From: Pseudomonas pergaminensis
Lineage (GTDB): Bacteria > Pseudomonadota > Gammaproteobacteria > Pseudomonadales > Pseudomonadaceae
Assembly: GCF_024112395.2 (NCBI RefSeq)
Contig: NZ_CP078013.2
Span: 4,216,001-4,280,000, forward strand
Length of the DNA: 64,000 nucleotides
Reading direction: 5' to 3'
The notes beneath the pieces were generated by a model. That model was not told the origin of the DNA and made no database searches. It was given only the letters and a program-made list of their open reading frames with translations. Positions 25,203-35,099 of the stretch are shown here, one piece after another. The stretch's first letter is position 1. Every line of letters begins with the position of its first letter. Both the position numbers and the translations under genes were made by a program.

Positions 25203-25661
25203 TTAGACAAATGATCTGATGTGCGCCGCCAACTCCGCTAGCTCGGCATCATCCGCCCGCACAAAATCGTGGGACGAGATATAGCCCTCATAGGCTTCGA
25301 AGAACTTCTCCACCTTGGAGCTGATGGGCTTGAAGGTACTGTCCCCGCCCGTCCCGTGCATGGGAAACAACTTCGCATGCAGATGATCCACCCCGTACCC
25401 TTCCAGCACCATCCCCGTACGGGCCACATCGGGAAACGCACGGTCGATCTGAAGCGCGGTTTTCTTCGCTGCAACGGCAAGCCCGGCCAACACCTCATCC
25501 GACTGCGCAAACGCATAGCTGCCGTAATGCTGCTTGGGGATTACCACGCTGAAACCCGGTGTATTGGGAAAGATCGAAAGAAACGCCATATGCTGGTCGT
25601 CTTCCCACAGAATGTGCGCTGGGGAGGTCTTTTGAACAATGCTGCAGAAGATACAATCCAT
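25203..25661 (-). CDS. HIT-family protein with variant active-site motif
   Basis: A 152-aa histidine-triad superfamily protein (nucleotide hydrolase or transferase). CIFCSIVQKTSPAHILWEDD and PGFSVVIPKQHYGS are typical HIT segments. The catalytic motif, normally His-x-His-x-His-x-x, reads HLHAKLF (His93, His95, Lys97), so the third His is replaced by Lys while the nucleophile His95 is kept. The ATG at 25661 gives the usual MDCIFC start; in-frame starts at 25682 and 25706 are possible. Divergent from the HxlR gene. Confidence 0.85.
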   Translation of the reverse strand: MDCIFCSIVQKTSPAHILWEDDQHMAFLSIFPNTPGFSVVIPKQHYGSYAFAQSDEVLAGLAVAAKKTALQIDRAFPDVARTGMVLEGYGVDHLHAKLFPMHGTGGDSTFKPISSKVEKFFEAYEGYISSHDFVRADDAELAELAAHIRSFV

Positions 25662-25773
25662 TTTAATCACCGCTGGTTTCATCGTGGGTTTGGTCGTGTC
25701 GACCATCTAAAGCCAGGCTGCGGCGGACGTCAAAAAAAATGGCAATTTTCCGAAATGTCCTAGGACTTATGCG

Positions 25774-26103
25774 ATGAGTAAACCCTACACCCCTGCCACC
25801 GCCGCCGCCGACGTCGAAACCACGCTCGCCTGGCTTGGCGGGCGCTGGAAGCTGATCATTCTGTTCCACCTGTTCGGCGGCCAGGTGCAGCGTTATTCCG
25901 ACCTTGAGCGACTGATCCCGGATATCTCGCAGAAGATGCTCGCCCAGCAATTGCGCCAGCTCGAAGCCGATGGCCTGGTACAGCGCACGGTCTACCCAGT
26001 GGTGCCGCCCAAGGTGGAATACCGTATGACCGAGTGGGGGCAGAGCCTGTGCCCGGTACTGGATGGCCTGCTCAAATGGCAGGCCGCCAAACCGGCGATT
26101 TAG
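25774..26103 (+). CDS. HxlR-family transcriptional regulator
   Basis: A 109-aa winged-helix regulator. [75 protein letters not shown] is a full HxlR DNA-binding domain. The N-terminal cysteine common to redox-sensing members is absent. It ends in a 4-base overlap with the convergent SDR gene, a possible target or redox partner. Confidence 0.92.
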   Translation: MSKPYTPATAAADVETTLAWLGGRWKLIILFHLFGGQVQRYSDLERLIPDISQKMLAQQLRQLEADGLVQRTVYPVVPPKVEYRMTEWGQSLCPVLDGLLKWQAAKPAI

Positions 26104-26882
26104 ACCGTAGGGACGGTGCCGCCGTCGATCACGTACTCGGTGCCGCTGATCGACGCGGCGCGGGGCGAGACCAGGAAGGCGATCAAGTCAGCCACCTCCT
26201 GGGGCTTGGCCGGCCGTCCAAGCGGAATACCGCCGAGCGCCTGCATGATGATCTGCTTGCCCCCCGCGTAATCCGTTCCCGCCTGCTCCGCCAGGCGCTC
26301 CGCCAGTGCCACCGCCGCGTCCGTCTCCACCCAGCCCGGCGAAACCCGCACCACCCGAATACCCTTGGGCGTGACTTCTTTCGACAGGCTCTTGCTGTAG
26401 GTCGCCAACGCTGCCTTTGCAGCGGCATACGCCGTGGTCGACTCCGGCAACGGCAACTCCCGCTGGATCGACGTGACATGAATAATCACCCCGGCGCCGC
26501 GCGCGAGCATCCCAGGCAGAAGCGCCCGATCCACCCGCACTGCCGCCATCAGGTTCTGGCCCAGGGCATTCGCCCACTGCTCATCATCGAGCACCGCAAA
26601 ACCACCGCCGGGCGCGCTTGAGCCGCCGAGCACATTGACGATGATATCGACGCCGCCAAGCCGAGCCTTCACCGCCTCAGTAGCACTCGCACAACCGGCG
26701 GCAGTGCCTAGGTCGGCAGCGATGAAATGCACGCCTTCGGGCGTCGAATCCGCCGCCGAACGCGCGACCGAAATCACCTGGGCGCCTTGTTCACGCAACA
26801 CCGCCACCACGGCGGCGCCGATACCTTTGGTGCCACCGGTGACCAGCGCACGAAGGCCTTTTAGTCCGAGATCAAAGCTCAT
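26100..26882 (-). CDS. Short-chain dehydrogenase/reductase
   Basis: A 260-aa NAD(P)-dependent oxidoreductase of the classical SDR type. Cofactor motif TGGTKGIG at residues 15-22, N-V-L-G-G variant of the NNAG motif near 83, catalytic Ser138, Tyr152 and Lys156 (YAAAK), and the PGWVET segment. Substrate unknown. The ATG at 26882 has a CAGGAG site 10 bases before it; a longer in-frame start at 26939 lacks one. Convergent with the HxlR gene, its ORF end overlapping by 4 bases. Confidence 0.9.
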   Translation of the reverse strand: MSFDLGLKGLRALVTGGTKGIGAAVVAVLREQGAQVISVARSAADSTPEGVHFIAADLGTAAGCASATEAVKARLGGVDIIVNVLGGSSAPGGGFAVLDDEQWANALGQNLMAAVRVDRALLPGMLARGAGVIIHVTSIQRELPLPESTTAYAAAKAALATYSKSLSKEVTPKGIRVVRVSPGWVETDAAVALAERLAEQAGTDYAGGKQIIMQALGGIPLGRPAKPQEVADLIAFLVSPRAASISGTEYVIDGGTVPTV

Positions 26883-27014
26883 GGAACCTACTCCTGGGTA
26901 AACGAAGACCGCAGGATAGGAACCGGGCGGACAGCCCACAAGAACGCACGAAAAGGTAATGGGCTAACCCAAAAGTGAGTATCTGGATTCAGGGGCCCTC
27001 GTAACATACCCAAC

Positions 27015-27103
27015 TGTAGGAGCCGGCTTATCGGCGATGGCGGCGTGTCAGTCGCCGTCAATATAGCGGATACGCCGCCATCGCCGGCAAGCCAGCTCCT
27101 ACA
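27015..27103. repeat. REP inverted repeat
   Basis: TGTAGGAGCCGGCTTATCGG left arm, CCGGCAAGCCAGCTCCTACA right arm, with an inner GATGGCGGCGT/ACGCCGCCATC pairing. Lies between the signal peptidase gene end and the SDR promoter. Confidence 0.85.
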
Positions 27104-27123
27104 GGGGTAATGAGGGCTTGTCC

Positions 27124-27792
27124 TTACAGGATCGGCGCGCCAAATCTGTTCATGCGTGGCATCCAGTGATCCAGGATCTGCGCCGACGCCAGCACATGAT
27201 GCGCCCGCCCGATCAGCAGCCGGCGTGGCACAACGCCGATATACCGTGAGTCATCGCTGTTATCACGGTTGTCCCCCAGCATGAAGTAACTGTCGGCCGG
27301 CACCACCACCGGCCCGAAATTACGCATTGCCCGCACCGTCGGCATGAACTGCACGGTGCGCTGTCGGTTGGCCGCCCGCTCGTTCAGCTTGATTCCTGGC
27401 ACCGTATGGCCGGGCAGGATGGGTTCGCTGATGTCCTGCGCGTCACTGTAGGTAGCCGGCACGCCGTTGACCCAGAGCACCTCGTCTTTCATTTCCAGGG
27501 TGTCACCGGGTATGCCGACGATACGCTTGATCAGGCGCATGCCGTCCTTGGGTGATGAAAACGTCACCACATCGCCACGTTGGGGGTCATCGAGCTTGGC
27601 CAGGGAAATGTCCGTGAGCGGCAGCTTGAGGTCGTAGGCCACCCGGTTCACCAACACCACATCGCCCTCCAGCAAGGTCGGGCGCATGGAGCCAGAGGGA
27701 ATGGGATTCCAGTCGGCCAGGGACGTACGGAAAACGCCGAAGCACATCCAGAAAATGATTGCGTAACGGTAACGGATCAACCAACTTCGCAT
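27124..27792 (-). CDS. lepB: Signal peptidase I (accessory paralogue)
   Basis: A 222-aa inner-membrane serine protease that removes signal peptides. Box B IPSGSMRPTL gives the nucleophile Ser35; box D MRLIKRIVGIPGD gives the general base Lys89; box E GDNRDNSDDSR is complete. It has one N-terminal membrane helix and is shorter than the usual 284-aa Pseudomonas LepB, and it is not next to lepA, so it is likely a second signal peptidase. The ATG at 27792 follows GAGGA; an in-frame upstream ATG (27819) is less well placed. Confidence 0.88.
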   Translation of the reverse strand: MRSWLIRYRYAIIFWMCFGVFRTSLADWNPIPSGSMRPTLLEGDVVLVNRVAYDLKLPLTDISLAKLDDPQRGDVVTFSSPKDGMRLIKRIVGIPGDTLEMKDEVLWVNGVPATYSDAQDISEPILPGHTVPGIKLNERAANRQRTVQFMPTVRAMRNFGPVVVPADSYFMLGDNRDNSDDSRYIGVVPRRLLIGRAHHVLASAQILDHWMPRMNRFGAPIL

Positions 27793-27903
27793 ACATCCTC
27801 GCACGGCAGAAAGGGGCATCAGGATTGTGTCTAGACGCCCGGTTGTTGCACCCGAGGATTAAATGAGTATTAGCGTCCACGCGCACTAAAAGGAGTTTTC
27901 GCC

Positions 27904-28467
27904 ATGGATAACCAATGTTCGGTCTTCATCGCAGCCAGCATCGACGGCTTTATTGCCCGCCCGGACGGTGATATCGAGTGGTTGCACCGACCAGAGTACG
28001 AAACCGCCGAGCTGAACGGCGTGACCTATGAACGCTTCATCGCCATGGTCGATGCACTGGTAATGGGTCGCAAAACCCTGGAGAAAGTATTGTCCTTCCC
28101 CGAGTGGCCCTACGAGGGCACGCCCGTCATTGCGCTGTCCCACCAGCCTCTGCAACTCCCTGCGCACCTGGAGGGCAAGGTCGAGGTCATGGCAGGAGAC
28201 GTCACCTCACTCGTGGCAACGTTAGCCGAGCGCGGCATGAAGCACCTCTATATCGACGGAGGCCAGACCATCCAGGCGTTTCTTGAAGCGGGCCTGATCG
28301 ATGAGCTGATCATTACGCGTATCCCGGTTTTACTCGGGCAAGGCGTTCCACTGTTCAGCCAGGTTGGCAGTGAGCGGCAGCTTCACCATGTAGGCACCTA
28401 CGTGTCGGACAATGGTTTTGTGCAGAGTCGATATCAAGTGACGGCAGGCGCTCACGCCGCGCAATAA
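27904..28467 (+). CDS. Dihydrofolate-reductase-family (RibD C-terminal-like) reductase
   Basis: A 187-aa NADPH-dependent reductase fold. VFIAASIDGFIARPDGDIEWL, ALVMGRKTLEKVLSFPEWPYEG, the glycine-rich cofactor site HLYIDGGQTIQAFLEAGLIDELIITRIPVLLGQGVPLF are typical of the YwjB/YyaP-like group. Substrate unknown; not expected to be the housekeeping DHFR. Strong AAGGAG ribosome site 7 to 8 bases before the ATG. Divergent from the signal peptidase gene. A DHFR-like fragment follows at 28492. Confidence 0.88.
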   Translation: MDNQCSVFIAASIDGFIARPDGDIEWLHRPEYETAELNGVTYERFIAMVDALVMGRKTLEKVLSFPEWPYEGTPVIALSHQPLQLPAHLEGKVEVMAGDVTSLVATLAERGMKHLYIDGGQTIQAFLEAGLIDELIITRIPVLLGQGVPLFSQVGSERQLHHVGTYVSDNGFVQSRYQVTAGAHAAQ

Positions 28468-28491
28468 TGGACTTCTCTGAAGGAACAGACC

Positions 28492-28617
28492 ATGTACCCA
28501 CCCCTCGCATTGGTTGCAGTCATAGGAAGTCGTAACCGCTCCATCGGCAAAGCCGGCGGGTTGTTGCGAATGGTGCCGGATGATTTTTACGTGAGGCGTG
28601 GATCAGCAACTGAATGA
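28492..28617 (+). pseudogene. Truncated DHFR (folA-like) N-terminal remnant
   Basis: A 41-codon frame reading MYPPLALVAVIGSRNRSIGK then GGLLRMVPDDF, which parallels the DHFR start (L.VA....VIG..G.LPW.LP.D). The conserved LPWHLPEDF is altered to LLRMVPDDF and the frame ends before the rest of the enzyme. An AAGGAAC ribosome site precedes the ATG. It starts 24 bases after the DHFR-family reductase stop. Confidence 0.6.
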
Positions 28618-28635
28618 AGCAGGCACCGTAAAAAA

Positions 28636-28725
28636 TGTGGGAGCTGGCTTGCCAGCGATAGCGGAATATCAGTCTGCATCTTCGGTGACTGGCACTCCGT
28701 CATCGCAGGCAAGCCAGCTCCCACA
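28636..28725. repeat. REP inverted repeat
   Basis: TGTGGGAGCTGGCTTGCCAG left arm and GCAAGCCAGCTCCCACA right arm. Between the DHFR remnant and the convergent cysS end. Confidence 0.85.
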
Positions 28726-28756
28726 GTGGATCGAGTGAGCCGTTAAAACGGTGTGC

Positions 28757-28790
28757 AAAAAAAACGCCCCGAACCAGTCGGGGCGTTTTT
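28757..28790. terminator. Bidirectional intrinsic terminator at the end of cysS
   Basis: An A-run, ACGCCCCGA, a short loop, TCGGGGCGT and a T-run: a GC-rich stem flanked by A8 on one side and T5 on the other. Lies 18 bases past the cysS stop and can stop transcription from both directions. Confidence 0.88.
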
Positions 28791-28807
28791 CGTTCAGCGT
28801 TTACCGA

Positions 28808-30196
28808 TCAAGCCTGATCAGCCAACCGCCACGTCGTCCCACCCTTCCCGTCTTCCAACACCACACCCATCGCGGTCAGTTGGTCGCGGAGTCGGTCGGA
28901 TTCCGCCCAGTCTTTATTGGCACGCGCAGCCAGACGCGCCTGGATCAACGCATCCACTTCAGCCGCATCCACACGCCCTTCGGCGCCGGCTTGCAGGAAA
29001 TCTTCAGGCTTCATTTGCAGAACCCCCAGCACGCTGGCCAGTTCTTTCAAGCGCGCCGCCAGACCCGCCGCCGCATCAAGATCGCTCTCACGCAAACGGT
29101 TGATCTCGCGCACCATCTCGAACAGCACCGCGCAGGCTTCCGGGGTGCCGAAGTCGTCGTTCATGACTTCGGTAAACCGTGCGACGAAGGCTTCGCCGCC
29201 GGCCGGTGCCACGGCTGGCAGGCCTTTCAATGCGTGGTAGAAACGCTCCAGGGCGCCCTTGGCGTCCTTGAGGTTGTCTTCCGAGTAGTTGATAGCGCTG
29301 CGGTAGTGGCTCGACACCAGCAGGTAACGCACGACTTCCGGATGGTACTTTGCCAGCACGTCGCGGATGGTGAAGAAGTTGTTCAAGGACTTGGACATCT
29401 TCTCGCCATTGATGCGGATCATGCCGCAGTGCATCCAGGCGTTGGCGTAAGTCTTGCCGGTGGCGGCCTCGCTTTGGGCGATTTCGTTTTCGTGGTGCGG
29501 GAACTCGAGGTCGCTGCCGCCGCCATGAATGTCGAAGGTCTCGCCCAGGCAGCAGGTGGACATCACCGAGCATTCAATGTGCCAGCCCGGACGCCCGGCG
29601 CCCCACGGCGATTCCCAGCTCGGCTCGCCGGGCTTGGTGCCTTTCCACAGCACGAAGTCGAGCGGGTCCTGCTTGGCTTCGTCGACTTCGATACGTGCGC
29701 CGATGCGCAGGTCTTCGATTTTCTTGCGCGACAGCTTGCCGTAGCCCATGAACTTGGCGACGCGGTAGTACACGTCGCCGTTGCCTGGGGCGTAGGCATA
29801 ACCCTTGTCGATCAGGGTCTGGATCATCGCGTGCATGCCCGGGATGTGGTCCGTGGCACGCGGTTCCATGTCCGGCTTGAGGATGTTGAGGCGGGCCTCG
29901 TCCTCGTGCATCGCGGCGATCATGCGCTCGGTCAGCGCGTCGAACGACTCGCCGTTTTCATTGGCGCGGTTGATGATCTTGTCGTCGATGTCGGTGATGT
30001 TGCGCACATAGGTCAAGTCATAGCCGCTGAAACGCAACCAGCGGGTCACCAGGTCGAAGGCAACCATGCTGCGGCCGTGGCCGATGTGGCAGTAGTCGTA
30101 CACGGTCATGCCGCACACGTACATGCGCACCTTGTTGCCATCCAGCGGCTTGAAGACTTCTTTGGTCTTGCTGAGTGTGTTGTAGATCGTTAGCAC
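28808..30196 (-). CDS. cysS: Cysteinyl-tRNA synthetase
   Basis: A 462-aa class Ia aminoacyl-tRNA synthetase that charges tRNA-Cys. The HIGH motif appears as [12 protein letters not shown] near residues 32-43, with zinc-binding Cys28 ([10 protein letters not shown]), and [16 protein letters not shown] carries the KMSKS loop. The start is GTG at 30196, with AAGGAAG 6 bases before it, as often in pseudomonads. It follows glnS by 18 bases on the same strand, so glnS-cysS is an operon. Confidence 0.97.
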   Translation of the reverse strand: MLTIYNTLSKTKEVFKPLDGNKVRMYVCGMTVYDYCHIGHGRSMVAFDLVTRWLRFSGYDLTYVRNITDIDDKIINRANENGESFDALTERMIAAMHEDEARLNILKPDMEPRATDHIPGMHAMIQTLIDKGYAYAPGNGDVYYRVAKFMGYGKLSRKKIEDLRIGARIEVDEAKQDPLDFVLWKGTKPGEPSWESPWGAGRPGWHIECSVMSTCCLGETFDIHGGGSDLEFPHHENEIAQSEAATGKTYANAWMHCGMIRINGEKMSKSLNNFFTIRDVLAKYHPEVVRYLLVSSHYRSAINYSEDNLKDAKGALERFYHALKGLPAVAPAGGEAFVARFTEVMNDDFGTPEACAVLFEMVREINRLRESDLDAAAGLAARLKELASVLGVLQMKPEDFLQAGAEGRVDAAEVDALIQARLAARANKDWAESDRLRDQLTAMGVVLEDGKGGTTWRLADQA

Positions 30197-30214
30197 AACG
30201 GCTTCCTTAGAGAA

Positions 30215-31915
30215 TCACTGGCCCCACGAATCACGCAAGGTCACGGTACGGTTGAATACCGGCTGACCTGGTTTCGAGTCCTTGATATCCGCGCAGAAGT
30301 AACCTTCGCGCTCGAACTGGAAACGGTCTTCCGGCTGTGCGTCGCCAAGCGATGGCTCGGCACGACAACCAGTGAGTACTTGCAGGGAGTCAGGGTTGAT
30401 GTTGTCGAGGAAACTGGCGCTGTCTTCGGCCTTTTCAGGGTTCGGCGAGCGGAACAGGCGATCGTACAGGCGCACTTCGCACTCGATGCTGGCCGCGGCT
30501 GGCACCCAGTGGATCACGCCCTTGACCTTGCGGCCTTCAGGGTTCTTGCCCAGTGTTTCCGGGTCGTAGGAGCAACGCAGTTCGACGATGTTGCCATCGG
30601 CGTCCTTGATCGCTTCGTCGGCACGGATCACGTAGCTGCCGCGCAGGCGCACTTCGCCGTTCGGCTCCAGGCGCTTGTAGCCCTTTGGCGGCTCTTCCAT
30701 GAAGTCATCGCGGTCGATGTAGATTTCACGGGCGAACGGCAGCTTGCGCACGCCGAGTTCTTCTTTTTGCGGATGACGTGGCAGCTCGAGGTGGTCGACC
30801 TTGTCTTCCGGGTAGTTGGTGATCACGACTTTCAACGGACGCAGCACGCACATGGCGCGCGGGGCGTTGGCGTCGAGGTCCTGGCGGATACTGAATTCGA
30901 GCATGCCAAAGTCGACCACGCCGTCGGAACGGTTGGTGCCGACCATGTCGCAGAAGTTGCGGATCGATGCCGGGGTGTAGCCGCGACGGCGGAAACCCGA
31001 GAGCGTCGACATGCGCGGGTCGTCCCAGCCGTTGACGTGCTTTTCATCGACCAGTTGCTTGAGCTTGCGCTTGCTGGTGATGGTGTAGTTCAGGTTCAGG
31101 CGGCTGAACTCGTACTGACGCGGGTGCGCCGGTACCGGCAGGCTGTCGAGGAACCATTCGTACAGCGGACGGTGACTTTCAAACTCCAGGGTGCAGATGG
31201 AGTGGGTGATGCCTTCGATGGCGTCCGATTGGCCGTGGGTGAAGTCGTAGTTCGGGTAGATGCACCACTTGTCGCCCGTCTGGTGGTGATGGGCGTGGCG
31301 GATGCGGTACATGATCGGGTCGCGCAGGTTCATGTTCGGCGAGGCCATGTCGATCTTGGCGCGCAGCACGCGGGCGCCGTCCGGGAACTCACCGGCGCGC
31401 ATGCGGGCGAACCAGTCGAGGTTCTCTTCTACCGAACGGTCGCGGAACGGGCTGTTCTTGCCCGGCTCGGTCAGGGTGCCGCGGTATTCCTTGGCCTGCT
31501 CCGGGGTCAGGTCGTCGACGTAGGCCTTACCGGCCTTGATCAGCTCGACGGCCCAGTCGAACAACTGGTCGAAATACTTCGAGGCATAGCGCACTTCACC
31601 GGACCATTCGAAACCCAGCCACTTGATGTCGCTTTCGATGGCGTCGATGTATTCCTGGTCTTCCTTGGCCGGGTTGGTGTCGTCGAAACGCAGGTGCGTG
31701 ACGCCACCGAACTCCTGGGCCAGGCCGAAGTTCACACAGATCGACTTGGCGTGACCGATGTGCAGGTAGCCGTTGGGCTCTGGCGGGAAGCGGGTGACGA
31801 TCTGCGTGTGCTTGCCCGAATCCAGGTCCGCCTGGATGATCGGGCGCAGGAAATTGACCGGGACGGCAGGTCCGGCCTTGGCATTCGAGGTAGGGTCGAC
31901 AGTGGGCTTGCTCAT
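30215..31915 (-). CDS. glnS: Glutaminyl-tRNA synthetase
   Basis: A 566-aa class Ib synthetase that charges tRNA-Gln. [25 protein letters not shown] holds the HIGH motif; the KMSKS-like loop is [27 protein letters not shown]. The C-terminal anticodon-binding beta barrels are complete, ending [13 protein letters not shown]. The ATG at 31915 is preferred to an upstream in-frame start at 32026, having an AAGGA site. Divergent from ppiB. Confidence 0.97.
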   Translation of the reverse strand: MSKPTVDPTSNAKAGPAVPVNFLRPIIQADLDSGKHTQIVTRFPPEPNGYLHIGHAKSICVNFGLAQEFGGVTHLRFDDTNPAKEDQEYIDAIESDIKWLGFEWSGEVRYASKYFDQLFDWAVELIKAGKAYVDDLTPEQAKEYRGTLTEPGKNSPFRDRSVEENLDWFARMRAGEFPDGARVLRAKIDMASPNMNLRDPIMYRIRHAHHHQTGDKWCIYPNYDFTHGQSDAIEGITHSICTLEFESHRPLYEWFLDSLPVPAHPRQYEFSRLNLNYTITSKRKLKQLVDEKHVNGWDDPRMSTLSGFRRRGYTPASIRNFCDMVGTNRSDGVVDFGMLEFSIRQDLDANAPRAMCVLRPLKVVITNYPEDKVDHLELPRHPQKEELGVRKLPFAREIYIDRDDFMEEPPKGYKRLEPNGEVRLRGSYVIRADEAIKDADGNIVELRCSYDPETLGKNPEGRKVKGVIHWVPAAASIECEVRLYDRLFRSPNPEKAEDSASFLDNINPDSLQVLTGCRAEPSLGDAQPEDRFQFEREGYFCADIKDSKPGQPVFNRTVTLRDSWGQ

Positions 31916-32164
31916 AGGATCCTTGAACAGACAGGTTCGTGGCCGGGTGAGGCCAGATAAAACAAAGGCGATATCATAGCCGATGCTGTCAAGCACCTGA
32001 CAGGGCAGCACCGAAAACTGCAGCATTTATTGCACAGGCGGTAAAAAACCACCTCGAAATTCCCGCCGGGCACGCTAAACTGCGCCCCTTGGCCGCAGTT
32101 TCGCCATACCGGTCGTGGTGCCCAGGCACCCAAACCCACGAATTCCCTGAAAAGAGTAGTGAAC

Positions 32165-32668
32165 ATGACTCAAGTCAAACTGACCACCAACCACGGTGAC
32201 ATCGTCATCGAGCTGAACGCCGAGAAAGCGCCGATCACCGTCGCCAACTTCATCGAGTACGTGAACGCCGGCCACTACGAAAACACCGTTTTCCACCGTG
32301 TCATCGGCAACTTCATGATCCAGGGCGGCGGTTTCGAGCCTGGCATGAAAGAAAAGAAAGACAAGCGTCCAAGCATCCAGAACGAAGCGGACAACGGCCT
32401 TTCCAACGACAAGTACACCGTCGCCATGGCCCGTACCATGGAGCCGCATTCGGCCTCCGCGCAGTTCTTCATCAACGTCGCCGACAACGCCTTCCTGAAC
32501 CACAGCGGCAAGAACGTGCAGGGCTGGGGCTACGCGGTATTCGGTAAAGTCACCGAAGGCCAGGACGTCGTCGACAAGATCAAAGGCGTGCAGACCACCG
32601 GTAAAGCCGGTCACCAGGACGTTCCGGTAGACGACGTGATCGTCGAGAAAGCCGAGATCGTTGGGTGA
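32165..32668 (+). CDS. ppiB: Cytoplasmic cyclophilin, peptidyl-prolyl isomerase B
   Basis: A 167-aa cyclophilin without signal peptide: [36 protein letters not shown] and the closing [18 protein letters not shown] are the conserved active-site segments. Length matches E. coli PpiB. Its stop overlaps the GTG start of lpxH, a conserved pairing in pseudomonads. Confidence 0.96.
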   Translation: MTQVKLTTNHGDIVIELNAEKAPITVANFIEYVNAGHYENTVFHRVIGNFMIQGGGFEPGMKEKKDKRPSIQNEADNGLSNDKYTVAMARTMEPHSASAQFFINVADNAFLNHSGKNVQGWGYAVFGKVTEGQDVVDKIKGVQTTGKAGHQDVPVDDVIVEKAEIVG

Positions 32669-33414
32669 TATTGCTGATTTCAGATTTGCATCTGGAAGAG
32701 GAGCGCCCGGATATTACCCGGGCGTTTCTGGATCTGCTCCACCACCGCGCTCGTGGCGCCCAGGCGTTGTACATTCTGGGGGACTTCTTTGAAGCCTGGA
32801 TTGGCGACGATGGGATGACCCCCTTCCAGCGTTCGATCTGCGAGGCTCTGCGCGAGCTGAGCGACAGCGGCACCCCGATTTTCATCATGCACGGCAACCG
32901 CGATTTCCTGATCGGCAAGGCGTTCTGCAAAGCAGCAGGTGCCACCTTGCTCAAGGACCCGAGTGTCGTGCAGCTCCATGGCGAGCCCGTGCTGCTGATG
33001 CACGGCGACAGCCTCTGCACCCGCGACGTCGGCTATATGAAGCTGCGGCGCATCCTGCGTAACCCGATTGTGCTGTTTATCCTGCGGCACCTGCCGCTGG
33101 GCACGCGCCATAAACTGGCACGCAAGCTGCGCAGTGAGAGCCGTGCACAGACACGCATGAAGGCCAACGACATCGTTGATGTAACCCCCGAGGAAGTGCC
33201 CCGGGTGATGCAGCAGTTTGGCGTGCGCACCCTGGTCCACGGCCACACCCACCGGCCCGCCATTCACAAGCTGCAGATTGGCGACCAGGCGGCCAAGCGC
33301 ATTGTGCTGGGGGATTGGGACAAGCAGGGCTGGGCGTTGCAGGTAGATGAGCAAGGGTTTCAGTTGGCGGCGTTTGACTTCGTCAATCCGCAATTGGCGT
33401 TGCCTGGGGCTTGA
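32665..33414 (+). CDS. lpxH: UDP-2,3-diacylglucosamine diphosphatase
   Basis: A 249-aa peripheral membrane phosphoesterase that makes lipid X in the lipid A pathway. The metal-binding motifs are [30 protein letters not shown] and GHTHRP. The start is GTG at 32665 overlapping the ppiB stop (GTGA), giving [10 protein letters not shown]. Confidence 0.95.
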   Translation: MILLISDLHLEEERPDITRAFLDLLHHRARGAQALYILGDFFEAWIGDDGMTPFQRSICEALRELSDSGTPIFIMHGNRDFLIGKAFCKAAGATLLKDPSVVQLHGEPVLLMHGDSLCTRDVGYMKLRRILRNPIVLFILRHLPLGTRHKLARKLRSESRAQTRMKANDIVDVTPEEVPRVMQQFGVRTLVHGHTHRPAIHKLQIGDQAAKRIVLGDWDKQGWALQVDEQGFQLAAFDFVNPQLALPGA

Positions 33415-33454
33415 GCCACCAACACCCCAGATCCCCCGTGAAAAGAGATCAAAA

Positions 33455-33543
33455 TGTGGGAGGGGGCTTGCCCCCGATGGCTGTGGATCTGTCAGCATAT
33501 TTTTGACTGAGCCACCGCTATCGGGGGCAAGCCCCCTCCCACA
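33455..33543. repeat. REP inverted repeat between convergent genes
   Basis: TGTGGGAGGGGGCTTGCCCC left arm and GGGGCAAGCCCCCTCCCACA right arm, 20 or more perfect pairs plus inner pairing. Between lpxH and the efflux operon end. Confidence 0.9.
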
Positions 33544-33569
33544 GTTGATTGCATTCCAGCCCTTGCGGA

Positions 33570-35099
33570 TCAGTGGCCGGAAGCCTCCGGCCCTGCCTTG
33601 GCGCCAAACGGCGGCTTGGCCAGCCACACCAGCAGCATCAACCCCATGAACATCCACCCCAGCAACGTGAAGTAATCCACGGTGGACATCATGTACGCCT
33701 GGCTGGTGAGGATCTGGTCCAGCTGCGTGTAGGCCTTCTGCCCTGCCCCGCCCAGCGCCTGCAAGGCATCGCGGGTCGCGGAGTCGTAGGTGGTCATGTT
33801 CTCGCTCATGTACGCATGGTGCTGGTCCGCCCGGCGAATCCAGATCCAGGTGGTCAGCGACGCCGCAAAGCTGCCGCCCAGGGTCCGCAGGAAAGTCGCC
33901 AAGCCCGCACCGTCGGCAATCTGGCTCGGCGGCAGGTCGGACATCAGGATGCTCAAGGTCGGCATGAAGAACAGCGCCACACCGATACCCATGAACAGCT
34001 GCACCAGGGCGATATGCTGGAAGTCCACCTCATTGGTGAAGCCCGCCCGCATGAAGCAGCTCAAGCCAATCGCCAGGAACGCCAGGCCCGCCAGCAGGCG
34101 CAGGTCGAACTTGTGCGCGTACTTGCCGACAAACGGCGACATCAGCACCGGCAAGATGCCGATCGGCGCCACCGCCAGGCCGGCCCAGGTGGCGGTGTAG
34201 CCCATCTGGGTCTGCAACCACTGCGGCAGGATCAGGTTGATGCCGAAGAAGCCCGCGTAACCGAGGATCAACACGATGGTGCCGATGCGAAAGTTACGGT
34301 AGGCAAACAGCCGCAGGTTGACCACCGGGTGTTTGTCGGTGAGCTCCCAGATGATAAACACCGCCAGGGCAATCACCGAAATCGCCGCGCCAATGATGAT
34401 GAAGTTGGATTCGAACCAATCCAGGTCGTTGCCCTTGTCGAGGATGATCTGCAAGGCGCCGACCCCGACGATCAGGGTCAACAGCCCCACATAGTCCATT
34501 GGCTGGAAACTGGTGACCACCGGGCGTTTCTTCAATTGTGAACGCACCACCATCACCGCAAAGATGCCGATGGGCACATTGATAAAGAAGATCCACGGCC
34601 AGCTGTAGCTGTCGGTGATCCAGCCGCCGAGGATCGGCCCCGCAATCGGCGCCACCACCGTGACCATCGCCAACAGCGCCAGGGCCATGCCTCGCCTCGC
34701 CGGTGGGTACACGGCGATCAACAGCGTCTGGGTCATTGGGTACAACGGCCCGGCCACCAGGCCTTGTATGACCCGAAACGCGATCAGCTCCGGCATCGAG
34801 GTGGAAATACCACAGAGGAACGACGCCAGCACAAACAGCAGGGTCGCCCACAAGAACAGCTTCACCTCGCCAAACCGGCGGCTGAGCCAACCGGTGAGCG
34901 GCAAGGCGATGGCGTTACTCACCGCAAACGAGGTGATGACCCAGGTGCCCTGCTCCGAACTCACGCCAAGGTTGCCGGAAATGGTCGGCAACGCCACGTT
35001 GGCGATGGTGGTGTCGAGCACCTGCATGAAGGTCGCCAGCGACAGGCCAATAGTGGCCATCAACAGGCTGGGTGGCGTGAAGGAGGCGTTATTGCTCAT
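33570..35099 (-). CDS. DHA2-family MFS drug transporter, EmrB type
   Basis: A 509-aa inner-membrane H+ antiporter with 14 predicted helices. LSLATFMQVLDTTIANVALPTISGNLGVSSEQGTWVITSF (motif D1/C region), FRVIQGLVAGPLYPMTQTLL and PIAGPILGGWITDSYSWPWIFFINVPIG are EmrB/QacA marks. It pumps hydrophobic toxic compounds through the tripartite complex with the adjacent EmrA-like adaptor and OM factor. Its ATG overlaps the EmrA stop by one base. Confidence 0.93.
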   Translation of the reverse strand: MSNNASFTPPSLLMATIGLSLATFMQVLDTTIANVALPTISGNLGVSSEQGTWVITSFAVSNAIALPLTGWLSRRFGEVKLFLWATLLFVLASFLCGISTSMPELIAFRVIQGLVAGPLYPMTQTLLIAVYPPARRGMALALLAMVTVVAPIAGPILGGWITDSYSWPWIFFINVPIGIFAVMVVRSQLKKRPVVTSFQPMDYVGLLTLIVGVGALQIILDKGNDLDWFESNFIIIGAAISVIALAVFIIWELTDKHPVVNLRLFAYRNFRIGTIVLILGYAGFFGINLILPQWLQTQMGYTATWAGLAVAPIGILPVLMSPFVGKYAHKFDLRLLAGLAFLAIGLSCFMRAGFTNEVDFQHIALVQLFMGIGVALFFMPTLSILMSDLPPSQIADGAGLATFLRTLGGSFAASLTTWIWIRRADQHHAYMSENMTTYDSATRDALQALGGAGQKAYTQLDQILTSQAYMMSTVDYFTLLGWMFMGLMLLVWLAKPPFGAKAGPEASGH

